DNA from: an uncultured Prevotellaceae bacterium
Lineage (GTDB): Bacteria > Bacteroidota > Bacteroidia > Bacteroidales > Bacteroidaceae
NCBI GenBank assembly: GCA_900313235.1
Contig: OMQN01000014.1
Location: 1 to 33,575 of the forward strand
DNA: 33,575 bases
Direction: 5' to 3'
Part shown: one piece after another, positions 1-9,400 of the stretch
Numbering within the stretch: position 1 is the stretch's first letter
Layout: each line of letters opens with the position of its first letter
The notes under the pieces: model-generated
Databases searched by the model: none
The model's input: only the letters and a program-made list of their open reading frames with translations
What the model was told of the DNA's origin: nothing
Position numbers and translations under genes: made by a program

Positions 1-2
1 TC

Positions 3-281
3 GGCAAGCGCCGCCAACTCGCCACCATGGGACTTCGCCCCGACATCTCTTCCGCTGATTGCATATTCAAGTATATGCGCCCCATTCTGCAAGACCTGAT
101 CATCGAGGAAGCTCACGTGATGCTGCTCAGCCAAAACTACAAACTCATCAAGGAGATGAGAGTCAGCCAAGGTGGTCTGACTGAAGTGAGCGTGGACGTA
201 AGGATGATTATCAAGGAGGCTGTCTTGAACAATGCCACGGTACTGGCCTTCGTCCACTTATTCCGAATTCGGCATAAGTGA
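3..281 (+). pseudogene. radC: RadC-family protein, truncated at both ends
   Basis: The reading frame is open from the window edge (base 3), so the gene begins outside. The visible product matches the RadC core: a GKRRQLA segment, then residues resembling RadC up to VSQGGLTEVSVDVRMIIKEA and AFVH. In intact RadC the next residues form the JAMM metal-binding motif (HNHPSG and a later Asp). Here the frame leaves the family right after the first His (AFVH then LFRIRHK and a stop), so the metal site is missing. The protein is therefore a remnant. RadC-like genes are common in Bacteroidota chromosomes and mobile regions. Family assignment is from recognisable sequence; loss of function is inferred from the missing motif. 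Confidence 0.75.
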
Positions 282-381
282 ATGGATGCCTCGACCCAAA
301 GTTTCAGCTTATTTTATTGTCAAATAGACAATATTCCATATTATTGGGATTATAATGCAGACTCAAGTTGGTTCATGTTTT

Positions 382-389
382 TACTTTTG
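382..389 (+). promoter_or_regulatory. Candidate Bacteroidota -7 element upstream of the first GH43
   Basis: TACTTTTG matches the Bacteroidota -7 consensus TAnnTTTG exactly. It lies about 110 bases before the ATG at 498, leaving a leader of roughly 100 bases. No convincing -33 TTTG is found at the usual spacing, so this rests on one half of the promoter. A small hairpin (7-bp stem, 315-321 with 327-333) lies upstream in the same gap. Confidence 0.35.
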
Positions 390-497
390 TGATTGAAAAT
401 CTTTCATCAAGTAGTAGCTGATATGGTTAATGAAAGTTCCTAATTAATGCCCACAGATGGCGAAATCGTGTGACATAACGCTTATAACATAAATGAT

Positions 498-2633
498 ATG
501 AGAAATTGTTTTGTGATATTACTTCTGGCTTCAGTAATGACAGCATCTGGCCAGAATCGCGAGAATCCGGTCATCAAGAGGGTGGCCGATGCCGGTGTGC
601 TGAAATATGCCGGCAAGTATTACCTTGGTGGCGTGGCTACCCATGGTGACTTCTATGTCAGCAGTGATCTGACACACTGGGACCAGCGAATCCACGTGTT
701 CGACCTCGACAATAAGTGGACGCACGGAACGGGTGCCCGCAACAATCAAGTTCATGCCGACGATATTACTTACAGCAATGGCCAGTTTCATCTTTTGTTC
801 AGTGTCAACTATTGGGGACCAGACCGACATATCGTGCATATCACCCATGCCACGTCGCCTACGATTACAGGCCCTTTCCGCGAAGTGAGAGATGACCAAT
901 GGTTTGAGAACCGCATAGACCCACAAGTCTTCCGCGACGAAGACGGTCGGCTTTATCTATATATGGTAAAGTTCACCGATGGAAATACCATCTGGGGCAG
1001 ACCGATGAACCAAGACTTCTCATTCTGTGGTGAGGCTGTACAGCAGTTCAGTTCACAGCCTGGCACTTGGGAGACACTCGACAACCGAGTAGCAGAAGGA
1101 CCCTTTGTGGTAAAATATCGTGGCAAGTACTATATGATGTATAATGCCAACCATACAGCCCATACCTATGGCAACTATCGTTTGGGAGTGTGTGAGGCAG
1201 AAAGCCCCCTCGGTTTCAATCCCGGCGGCAAGTACAGTCATCCTGTTGTAGGCCCCAAGGCCGACCGTTCTCTTTGGGATATGTACGTCAGCCACGAGAA
1301 CGACAGTCTCTTTACCCCTGGACAACCCAACATTGTCAGAGGTCCCAACGGCTGGGAGTGGTGGCTCGTCTATATGGCCAATAAGGGCAGATACCGCGAC
1401 CAGTATGTTGATCGCATTCACTTCACCAACAACCGCCTCACGGTTGACGGTATCACCGACAAACTTTCGGAGGGATTTCACCCTCTCCCATCGCTGCCAC
1501 AATACTGTGGTACGTCACTCGAAGGCATCAGTCCTTCTGACTCCTATCTTCTGGAGCTGACTTTCAAGCCAACCACCCCTTCCTGTGGCATCCTAATAGG
1601 GAATCACCGTCTGTTGCTGCCTGAAGAAATGGGTACCGACGTGAGCCATCAATGGCGCATCGAACGCAATGCCGCTTTATTAACCGTATGGATTGACGAT
1701 GTCCTGGTTGAAGACCACGTGGCAGTCATCGGAGATGGCATGTCCTGGCTGGGTGGACAAAAAGAGTCTGATGTGGAGTATGTCAGTTACACCAACGGAT
1801 GGGACGAATGGGGCTGCCATTTCAGCGGCTGGGAAGGCTCTAACACAACTGCTGACGGTCTGTTTCTCCCAAAGGGCGCTGTCTTTAAAGGCAAGGCAGC
1901 CGATGACTATGAGTTGAGTGTGATGTTTGAAAACATACATCCTGAAAGTGGAGTCTATGGTGTCTATGCTGCCTGGCAGGATTCTCGAAACTACGTGCGC
2001 GTAACCATCGACGCCCCTCGTCAGTCGTTAGTTGTTGAACAATGCGAGAAAGGAAAAATCAGGCGTATGGAAAAGCCGCTGGCCAGAAGTGTGGTGCATT
2101 ATCCGGACATCAAATACTCAGATACGTATGAGAAACAATACCGTTTCGACAGCCCTACATACCTATCTTCCATCACCATGCCCAAATGTGATGCTGACAA
2201 TGATCCTTACGCATCCGCTCTCAGCCTAAAAGAAGGGTCAAGACAGCTGCGTGTGGATATGGCATCAACACAGCATATAGACTGGCTCGACGGCGACAAC
2301 TGGCGACCGCTGAAGTATCAGCAGGCATCCTCGGGTTACGATGAACTTCAGACCATTATGTTTCCCCAGATCAAGACCCAAGCACTTCGCTTCATCAATA
2401 AGGACCCCCAATCGAACAACCGTTATCTCTACCGTATAGAGACCCGGCATGACTTCGCTTCCATCAACCAACTCCGTATCGACAAGCGGGGAAAGGCCAT
2501 CCACATTTTTGTAGATGATTCAGAACAGGCCACCGTCTGTCTCAGCAAACCAGCCGCCACACGTATTGGGCTCTTCAGTGATACTGTCCAACAAATCCTG
2601 GTAAGGAATATTCTCTATTATCAGGTAAAATAG
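498..2633 (+). CDS. Secreted GH43-family glycoside hydrolase with large C-terminal accessory module
   Basis: A signal peptide (residues 1-19) is followed by a five-bladed GH43 propeller (about 25-325). The three expected acidic residues are visible: Asp31 (VADAGV) as base, Asp141 (RIDPQVF) as pKa modulator and Glu200 (VAEGPF) as acid. GH43 enzymes commonly remove arabinose or xylose from plant polysaccharides. Residues about 340-711 form a long second part: a sandwich-like segment (about 345-410), a GWDEWG block at 434-439 and a further region to the end. A fragment on the other strand (28117-29577) carries the same GWDEW block and following pattern, so this is a mobile module family. At 711 residues it is much longer than a bare GH43. 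It is the first gene of the + strand PUL; the next gene has its own candidate promoter. Linkage specificity cannot be read from sequence alone. Confidence 0.85.
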   Translation: MRNCFVILLLASVMTASGQNRENPVIKRVADAGVLKYAGKYYLGGVATHGDFYVSSDLTHWDQRIHVFDLDNKWTHGTGARNNQVHADDITYSNGQFHLLFSVNYWGPDRHIVHITHATSPTITGPFREVRDDQWFENRIDPQVFRDEDGRLYLYMVKFTDGNTIWGRPMNQDFSFCGEAVQQFSSQPGTWETLDNRVAEGPFVVKYRGKYYMMYNANHTAHTYGNYRLGVCEAESPLGFNPGGKYSHPVVGPKADRSLWDMYVSHENDSLFTPGQPNIVRGPNGWEWWLVYMANKGRYRDQYVDRIHFTNNRLTVDGITDKLSEGFHPLPSLPQYCGTSLEGISPSDSYLLELTFKPTTPSCGILIGNHRLLLPEEMGTDVSHQWRIERNAALLTVWIDDVLVEDHVAVIGDGMSWLGGQKESDVEYVSYTNGWDEWGCHFSGWEGSNTTADGLFLPKGAVFKGKAADDYELSVMFENIHPESGVYGVYAAWQDSRNYVRVTIDAPRQSLVVEQCEKGKIRRMEKPLARSVVHYPDIKYSDTYEKQYRFDSPTYLSSITMPKCDADNDPYASALSLKEGSRQLRVDMASTQHIDWLDGDNWRPLKYQQASSGYDELQTIMFPQIKTQALRFINKDPQSNNRYLYRIETRHDFASINQLRIDKRGKAIHIFVDDSEQATVCLSKPAATRIGLFSDTVQQILVRNILYYQVK

Positions 2634-2669
2634 TCCAAAAAGAACAAAAATGCAGATAGTATGGACGAA

Positions 2670-2705
2670 TTTGCAGACCATTTTACTACGTGCTCTGTAC
2701 TTTTG
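2670..2705 (+). promoter_or_regulatory. Candidate promoter for the GH2-to-HTCS part of the locus
   Basis: TTTG at 2670-2673 and TACTTTTG at 2698-2705 match the Bacteroidota -33 and -7 elements. The spacer is 24 bases, slightly longer than typical. Transcription would start near 2712, giving a leader of about 17 bases before the ATG at 2729. This would separate the first GH43 gene from the rest of the PUL. Confidence 0.45.
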
Positions 2706-2728
2706 ACGCATCAATCAAACACTGAAAA

Positions 2729-4582
2729 ATGAAAAGTATAAGAAAGTATTTCACTGCTCTTTTAGTTTTAATGTCTGTTTACATATATGGAGCCGACATT
2801 CCACGGCCAGAGTATCCCCGGCCTCAATTTGAGCGCAAGCATTGGATTTGCCTGAACGGCGAATGGACCTATCAGTTTGATTTCGGCTGCAGTGGTCTGG
2901 AGCAAGGGCTTCAACATAGTAAGGGCTTCGATGGCAAGATTGTTGTCCCTTTCTGTCCGGAGAGTCCGCTTTCAGGTATAGGCCACAAGGATTTTATCAA
3001 TGCACTTTGGTATCACCGCACCATCAGCATTCCTCAGTCGTGGGATGGCAGTCATATTATACTACACTTCGGAGGTGTGGATTATAAATCTCAAATTTTC
3101 ATAGACGGCAAGCACGTGTTCACCCACTACGGCGGTGCTGCCTCGTTCGATGTGGATATAACAAAATATGTAAAAATAGGTAATAGTTATAATTTGGTTG
3201 TTTATGTAGAGGATGACGTGCGCTCGCAACTGCAGCCTGGCGGCAAACAGAGCCGTAGACTGAACAGTTATGAATGCTTCTATACCCGTGTGACAGGCAT
3301 CTGGTCGACAGTATGGCTGGAGCCTGTTGCCATGGGGGGACTGAAGAAGGTTCGCGTAACGCCCGACCTGGACAACAGCCAATTTGTACTAGAGCCGGTA
3401 TTTTATGAGACAGACGGAAGCAAGACACTCACCGTCACTATCCGTGACGGTTCAAAAACAGTATGGCGCGGTGAGACCAAAGCCAGTGACAATGCCACGT
3501 TGACAGCGAAAATCAGCAAGGTGAAGACATGGTCGCCTGAGCATCCGTTCCTCTACGATGTAGAATACATAGTTAAAGACAACCGCGGTCAAGTAATCGA
3601 CCATGTCAGTTCATACGTTGGCATGCGCAAGTCAGAACTACGTGGCCGCACATTCTATTTGAACAACGAGCCTTATTACCAGCGGTTGGTTCTCGATCAG
3701 GGCTATTACCCCGATGGTCAGTGGACTGCTCCCACCGACGAACAACTCAAACGCGACATCGTGTTGGCCAAGGAAGCCGGTTTCAATGGCGCACGCCTGC
3801 ATCAGAAAGTGTTTGAGCAGCGCTATTTCTACTGGGCCGACAAATTGGGCTACCTAACTTGGGGAGAATCACCCTCTTGGGAGCTGGATTGGACCGACCA
3901 GATAGCCGCACGCAATATGATAGCCGAATGGGAAGAATGCGTGGAGCGCGACTACAATGAGCCATGTCTCGTGGCTTGGTCACCACTAAACGAGACATGG
4001 TGTCCTGACCGTGATGCCCAAAGGGCCCGTCTCACCAACGACCTCTATTTCATCACACACCGTCTGGACCGCACCCGGCCCGTCGTGTCGGTCAGTGGCG
4101 GATATCATGCCGGTTTTACCGACATATACGCCGAGCACACCTATGTGCAGGATCCCGTGGAACTCTATGAACAACTGCGTGAGAAAGAAGACGGCAGTGT
4201 ATATGTGCATCATCCCCGCGAGAGCGCTCCCTATCAAGGTGAGGCCTATATGATAGATGAGTTTGGCGGCATACGATGGGTCAAGAAAATGCAGGCCGAG
4301 GAGGTCGCGCCAGAGGGACAGTTTTGGGGATATGGCAAGGACCCCGAATCATTAGAGGAATTCTACCGTCGTCTGGAAGACCAGGTGAACGTGGTGCTAA
4401 GCATAGACCACATCTGTGGCTTCTGCTACACGCAGATTGTCGATGTGGAATTGGAGAAAAACGGCATCTATACCTACGACCGTGAGCGCAAGTTTGACAT
4501 GGAGCGTATCAAGTGCATCTTCACCAAGAGCCGACAGCAAGCCAAGAAAGAAGTTGAGCAGATGCTCAACGACAGGAGATAG
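2729..4582 (+). CDS. Secreted GH2-family glycoside hydrolase
   Basis: This is a retaining glycosidase of family GH2 with a signal peptide ending near residue 21. Domain order fits the family: jelly-roll sugar-binding domain (about 35-200, with NGEWTYQFDFG and GVDYKSQIFIDGKHV), an immunoglobulin-like domain (about 205-305), then a TIM barrel (about 305-600). The acid/base is Glu422 in PLNETW and the nucleophile is Glu511 in IDEFGG, both in the expected context. At 617 residues it lacks the extra C-terminal domains of large beta-galactosidases. GH2 includes beta-galactosidases, beta-glucuronidases, beta-mannosidases and arabinose-releasing members; the arabinan-type context suggests a galactose- or arabinopyranose-linked side chain, but this is inference. 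It lies 47 bases before the ELWxxDGT gene and probably shares its transcript. Confidence 0.88.
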   Translation: MKSIRKYFTALLVLMSVYIYGADIPRPEYPRPQFERKHWICLNGEWTYQFDFGCSGLEQGLQHSKGFDGKIVVPFCPESPLSGIGHKDFINALWYHRTISIPQSWDGSHIILHFGGVDYKSQIFIDGKHVFTHYGGAASFDVDITKYVKIGNSYNLVVYVEDDVRSQLQPGGKQSRRLNSYECFYTRVTGIWSTVWLEPVAMGGLKKVRVTPDLDNSQFVLEPVFYETDGSKTLTVTIRDGSKTVWRGETKASDNATLTAKISKVKTWSPEHPFLYDVEYIVKDNRGQVIDHVSSYVGMRKSELRGRTFYLNNEPYYQRLVLDQGYYPDGQWTAPTDEQLKRDIVLAKEAGFNGARLHQKVFEQRYFYWADKLGYLTWGESPSWELDWTDQIAARNMIAEWEECVERDYNEPCLVAWSPLNETWCPDRDAQRARLTNDLYFITHRLDRTRPVVSVSGGYHAGFTDIYAEHTYVQDPVELYEQLREKEDGSVYVHHPRESAPYQGEAYMIDEFGGIRWVKKMQAEEVAPEGQFWGYGKDPESLEEFYRRLEDQVNVVLSIDHICGFCYTQIVDVELEKNGIYTYDRERKFDMERIKCIFTKSRQQAKKEVEQMLNDRR

Positions 4583-4629
4583 TTCACATCATTATTATTT
4601 TAATTAATATCTTTTAAAGCACAACAATT

Positions 4630-6390
4630 ATGAAGTATGGTACATTTCTACTCATGACAGCCATGCTGACCCTTGCAGGCGAGGCAATGGCACAGACAGA
4701 CAACGTGGTGGCCCTGCTGCCCGACGGCGTTCAGGCCAACGTCAATCCTGAGCGTAAGCAGGACAAAGCCAAGAACCTGGTGGTGGCCGGTTCGCCAGAG
4801 AAAGGCTACAAAGCATTTTTCGCTGCCACCGATAATGCCAACGGAGAGGAACTTTGGGTGACTGACGGCACCAAGGAGGGCACTCACCTTGTAAAGGATA
4901 TCGTGCCGGGGGTGGGCTCTTCCAATCCAAGCAACCTTGGCCGTCTGAATGACAAGGTTCTTTTCGCTGCCTACACCGACCTGGATGAGGTGCAGGTATG
5001 GGTCTCGGATGGTACGGAAGCAGGAACGAAGCAACTGACAGAGAATATCGTACCGGGTACAGGTGCCAGTCCTGTGGCTTTCACTCAGATGAACGAGACA
5101 CAGGCTATCTTCGCTGCCTACGACGAAGAAAGCGCCGAGTACGACCCCGACCGCGGCCCGCAGCGCTGGCTCTGGGTGACCGATGGTACGGTGGAAGGTA
5201 CCCGTCGCGTAAAGGCCGTCGATCTGAAGTGGCCGGGTCAGGACAATACCACCCTTCATACGGCCTATGTGCGCTCAGGCCGTCGGGTATTCTTCAAGGC
5301 CGATGACATTGACGGTACTACAGGTGAAGAACTTTGGGTGACCGATGGCACAGAAAATGGCACTTATCTGGTAATGGACATCAACTGGGAGCGCTGGCCA
5401 GAAGGCGAATGGGGCTACGCAGAGGGCTTTACACGTAGCAGTGCCATCGACAATTTGGAGAACTACAAAAACGAGGGCGTCGTGTTCAAGTGCTGGACAC
5501 CCGACTTTGGCAATGAGCCTTGGTACTCTGATGGAACAAAGGCAGAGAATGCCAACGATCCTGGTGGCGATGGTGACGACCACACATTCTTGGTGAAGGA
5601 CACCAACCCCGGCAAGAATGAGAATGGTATCGGCTTCGGCGGCAATCCCTTCGGCTATGGCTTTGAGGTTTACAAGGACAAGATTTGGTACCGTGCCTTC
5701 TCTCCCGATGGTGGACAGGAGTTTGGCGGATATGGCAACAAACGTGGCGACTGGGTATACTATGACGTATGGCAGGAAGAGCCCTCTTCGGACCACAACT
5801 CTTTCTCTGACCCAGGGTGTGTGTTCGATGGTGTATATATGTTCTGTGCCGCCCACGGATTCGATGCTGCCATTGATACACATATAGGTGGTGAAATGTG
5901 GTATTTCGACGGCGAAAAGGTTCAGCTGCAGATGGACTTCGTTCCAGGCAATGGCTGCGACTGGATCAAGGAGCAGACCGTGGCTGGAGGTTCGATGTAT
6001 TGGTGGAATGAGGTCAGCGCCCCTGCAGTGGGAGCCTACACTGGAGCCCTCTACCGTCTGGACAGCAAAGAAGCAACACCTGTTGTTGTAACCCATCTCG
6101 ATGAGACTGGTGACTTCTGCCACTCTCTGCGCAACCTTAATGGTACCATCATCTTCGCCTCCGACAAAACCCACCAGATCTATGTGGACAACTACACCAA
6201 AGAAGGTTGGGACGGCGTGAGCGACTTCGGTTACATTGAGCCTGAGTTTGGCAACTTCGACAGTATCACTGAAGTGAGAGAGGCAGAGGCAAGTAACAAT
6301 GGCATCTACAACCTCAATGGTATGCGCGTAAGCGGAAAGCTTCAGAAAGGTGTCTATATCGTCAACGGCAAGAAAGTCGTTGTACGCTAA
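4630..6390 (+). CDS. Secreted ELWxxDGT-repeat propeller protein with sorting-like C-terminal tail
   Basis: A signal peptide ends at about residue 22 (EAMAQ). At least five copies of the ELWxxDGT motif are visible, near residues 74-81, 121-129, 179-187, 233-241 and 295-303, most followed by a G-T-x-L-V-K-D-I-type strand; a weaker GEMWYFDG follows later. Such repeats are thought to form propeller-like surface structures. The C-terminus ends in GVYIVNGKKVVVR, preceded by IYNLNGMRV. This pattern is typical of Prevotella secreted proteins and similar to type IX secretion sorting tails. No catalytic motif was found. Its position between GH2 and SusC suggests a surface glycan-binding or scaffolding role in the PUL, which is inference. 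A strong hairpin follows its stop codon. Confidence 0.75.
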   Translation: MKYGTFLLMTAMLTLAGEAMAQTDNVVALLPDGVQANVNPERKQDKAKNLVVAGSPEKGYKAFFAATDNANGEELWVTDGTKEGTHLVKDIVPGVGSSNPSNLGRLNDKVLFAAYTDLDEVQVWVSDGTEAGTKQLTENIVPGTGASPVAFTQMNETQAIFAAYDEESAEYDPDRGPQRWLWVTDGTVEGTRRVKAVDLKWPGQDNTTLHTAYVRSGRRVFFKADDIDGTTGEELWVTDGTENGTYLVMDINWERWPEGEWGYAEGFTRSSAIDNLENYKNEGVVFKCWTPDFGNEPWYSDGTKAENANDPGGDGDDHTFLVKDTNPGKNENGIGFGGNPFGYGFEVYKDKIWYRAFSPDGGQEFGGYGNKRGDWVYYDVWQEEPSSDHNSFSDPGCVFDGVYMFCAAHGFDAAIDTHIGGEMWYFDGEKVQLQMDFVPGNGCDWIKEQTVAGGSMYWWNEVSAPAVGAYTGALYRLDSKEATPVVVTHLDETGDFCHSLRNLNGTIIFASDKTHQIYVDNYTKEGWDGVSDFGYIEPEFGNFDSITEVREAEASNNGIYNLNGMRVSGKLQKGVYIVNGKKVVVR

Positions 6391-6394
6391 ACTT

Positions 6395-6430
6395 ATTAGG
6401 AATCAGGGAGAAATCTCCCTGATTCCTAAT
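6395..6430 (+). promoter_or_regulatory. Perfect 16-bp hairpin between the ELW gene and susC
   Basis: The arms 6395-6410 and 6415-6430 are perfectly complementary (left arm ATTAGGAATCAGGGAG) around the loop AAAT. The element begins 4 bases after the stop at 6390 and ends 28 bases before the SusC start. No clear T-run follows, so it is a poor classical terminator; an attenuator, an mRNA-stability element or a processing site are alternatives. No TAnnTTTG promoter is visible between it and susC, so susC is probably reached by read-through. Confidence 0.7.
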
Positions 6431-6458
6431 CATCATCTATTCTATAAACATTTTATTC

Positions 6459-9400
6459 ATGAACAGGAACAATCATATTCCAAGGCTTGCCGTCCTGCTG
6501 CTCTCTCTCATTCTGGCAGCCACATCCTGGGCGCAAACGACTGAGGTGACGGGAACCGTCACGGACAAGCAGAATGGAGAGACGCTCATCGGTGTCACAG
6601 TGAAGGTTGTAGGTCAGAACACGGGGGTCATTACTGATTTCGATGGACACTACATAATCATCGCTGATGCCGGAGCCACCTTGGAGTTCACCTATATGGG
6701 TTATAAGAAGCACACGGAGCGCGTGGCTGGCCGTCGACAGATTGACATTTCAATGGTGTCAGACACACAACTGCTCGACGAGTTGGTAATCATTGGTTAT
6801 GGTGTCCAGAAGAAGAGCGACATCACAGGCTCCATCTCATCGATTGCCGGCAAGGATGTGAACAACGTGCCTGTCAGCAGTGCACTCCAGGCCCTGCAAG
6901 GAAGGGCTGCGGGTGTGAACGTGATTCAGAATACCGGAGCCCCTGGCGGCAAGACCACTATCAAGGTGCGTGGCACAGGAACGGTGAACGATGCCGACCC
7001 TCTCTATGTGGTGGATGGCTTTGTGGTGGACAATATCGACTACCTGAACCCCAACGATATTGAGAACGTGGAAATTTTCAAGGACGCAGCGTCAAGTGCC
7101 ATCTACGGCTCAAGGGCTGCCAATGGCGTGGTAGTCATCACCACCAAGAGCGGCAAGGAAGGCAAGACCCGTGTTACGTATGATGGTTACTTCGGATTCT
7201 CCAATCCATGGAAGACTATCGATGTGATGGGACTTGAAGACTACACTCTGATGCGCGACTATATCTCTGGGCGCAGCGACTATTCCTACAAAGGACAACT
7301 ATATATGTCACCTGATGCAAATGGGACCCCTATCTATGATGAGAAAAAATACCATGATCTGGATACCATACGCCATAACCGTGTCGGCAACTACTGGGAT
7401 GCCATCACCCGCACAGGCACCAAGCAGCAGCATGCCGTCAGTGTGTCAGGGGGCAATGACAAACTGCAATATCTGGTCAGTGCCAGTTACTTTAACGAGA
7501 AAGGTATCGTGAAGACATCCGACTACCAGCGCCTAAATACCCGCATGAACGTGAAGGCACAGTTGACAAAATGGCTGACAATGACCACCAACATGTCGTT
7601 TACTGCCGATAATCGTAACCCTGTGCCTGAGGGCGGCGAAAGTGTGCTCCGCAAGGCATTGCAATGGCGCCCCAACGTCTATGCCCATAACAATGTGGGT
7701 TATTACTATGAAGAAGATCCCGTGGCCATCATTGACCGCGACAACGAAGAAGTGAGCAACCAGCGCTTCGACATGAACATCAGCCTGGATGCCCGTCTGC
7801 TGAAAGGACTTACCTATCAGTTCAAGGCATCTTACTACAACAATCGTGAAACCAACGAAAACTTCTACGAGTACTTCGGCCTGAATGAAGACTTCGTGAT
7901 GCCCACCACACTGACAGAAGTATATAAGCGTCAGAACAATGTCGGCAAATGGGAAGTGGACAATCTGCTTACCTGGATGCTGGAAGCAGGGAAACACAGT
8001 CTTACCGTATTGGGCGGCCAAGTATTAGAAGGCTACAAATACGACTTCCAGGAGTCACACCGCAAGGGCACGCCCAGTAATGAGGATGTGTTCCGCTATC
8101 TCTCCAGCGCCTACACGGGTGACAAGACTTATGGCCTTCCCCGTGACTGGACAGCTATCGGCTGGATTGGGCGCATCAACTATTCCTTCGACGATACCTA
8201 CCTGCTACAGGCCAATATACGTGCCGATGGCTCCTCGAAGTTCTCCAAAGACAATCGCTGGGGTGTGTTCCCCTCAGTGTCTGTCGGCTGGAAATTCTCC
8301 AATCTCCCTGCCCTGAAAAGCCTCTCCTGGCTCTCGTTGGGAAAACTGCGTATCGGCTGGGGACTTTTAGGCAACAACCGTATCGACGAAATGGCGCGTT
8401 ACACCTACCTGTCATCAGGATACAACTATCCGTATGGCGTGGGTAACCACACATTGTGGGAAGGCTCAACAGCCACCGTGCTTGGCAATGATGACATCAA
8501 GTGGGAAAAGAGTGAGTCAAAGAACATCGGTATTGATTTCTCCTTCCTGAGTAATCGTCTGATGCTGACTGTAGAGTATTTCAACCGCAAGACCACAGAC
8601 ATGCTGTTGCGTGTTCCTACCGTTCTCTCTGCCGGACTGAATGCCGCAGGCGCGCCGATGACCAATGCCGGTGCTGTGAAGAACTACGGTCTGGAGTACG
8701 ACGTGAAATGGCGCGACAACATCGGCAAGAACTTCCGCTACGAAGTGGGGTTCAACCTCTCTTGGATCAAGAACGAGGTGACCAGTCTCGGTACTGGCAA
8801 CGAGCCTGTTTGGGGCAATACCGTCAACCTGGCTCTCAGCGATCCCGTCACCAAGACCGTTGTAGGCCAGCCCATCGGTGCTTTCTATGGATATGTCACT
8901 GATGGCATCTTCCAAACCTTTGAGGAGGTACGTGCCAGTGCACAATATGACTTTGGTAAGAACTATTGGGAACAGACCACCAAGCCCGGTGATTTCCGCT
9001 TCAAGGACCTCAATGGCGACGGCAAGATCACGGCCGAAGACCGAACGTTCCTTGGTTCACCGCTGCCCAAGTTTGTCTTCGGTATTCCCATGGCTGTTGG
9101 TTACAAGAATTTCGACCTGAACATTTTCTTTCAGGGGCAGACTGGCAACAAGGTGTTCAATGTGATGGACAACTTCCTCTATAATGCTGCCGGCATGCAT
9201 AACGTGAGTGCTGACCTGCGCGAGAAGCACTGGTCGGGCCAGCTGATAGAGGGGCGTGAGTTCTTCCCTCTGAACACAGATGCCTCTATCCCAGACCTGC
9301 GTGACAGCGACCCCAACCAGAATTTCCGAGCCAGTGATTTCTTCGTTCACGATGGTTCCTACGTACGTCTGAAAGAAATGCGACTGACATGGACCATGCC

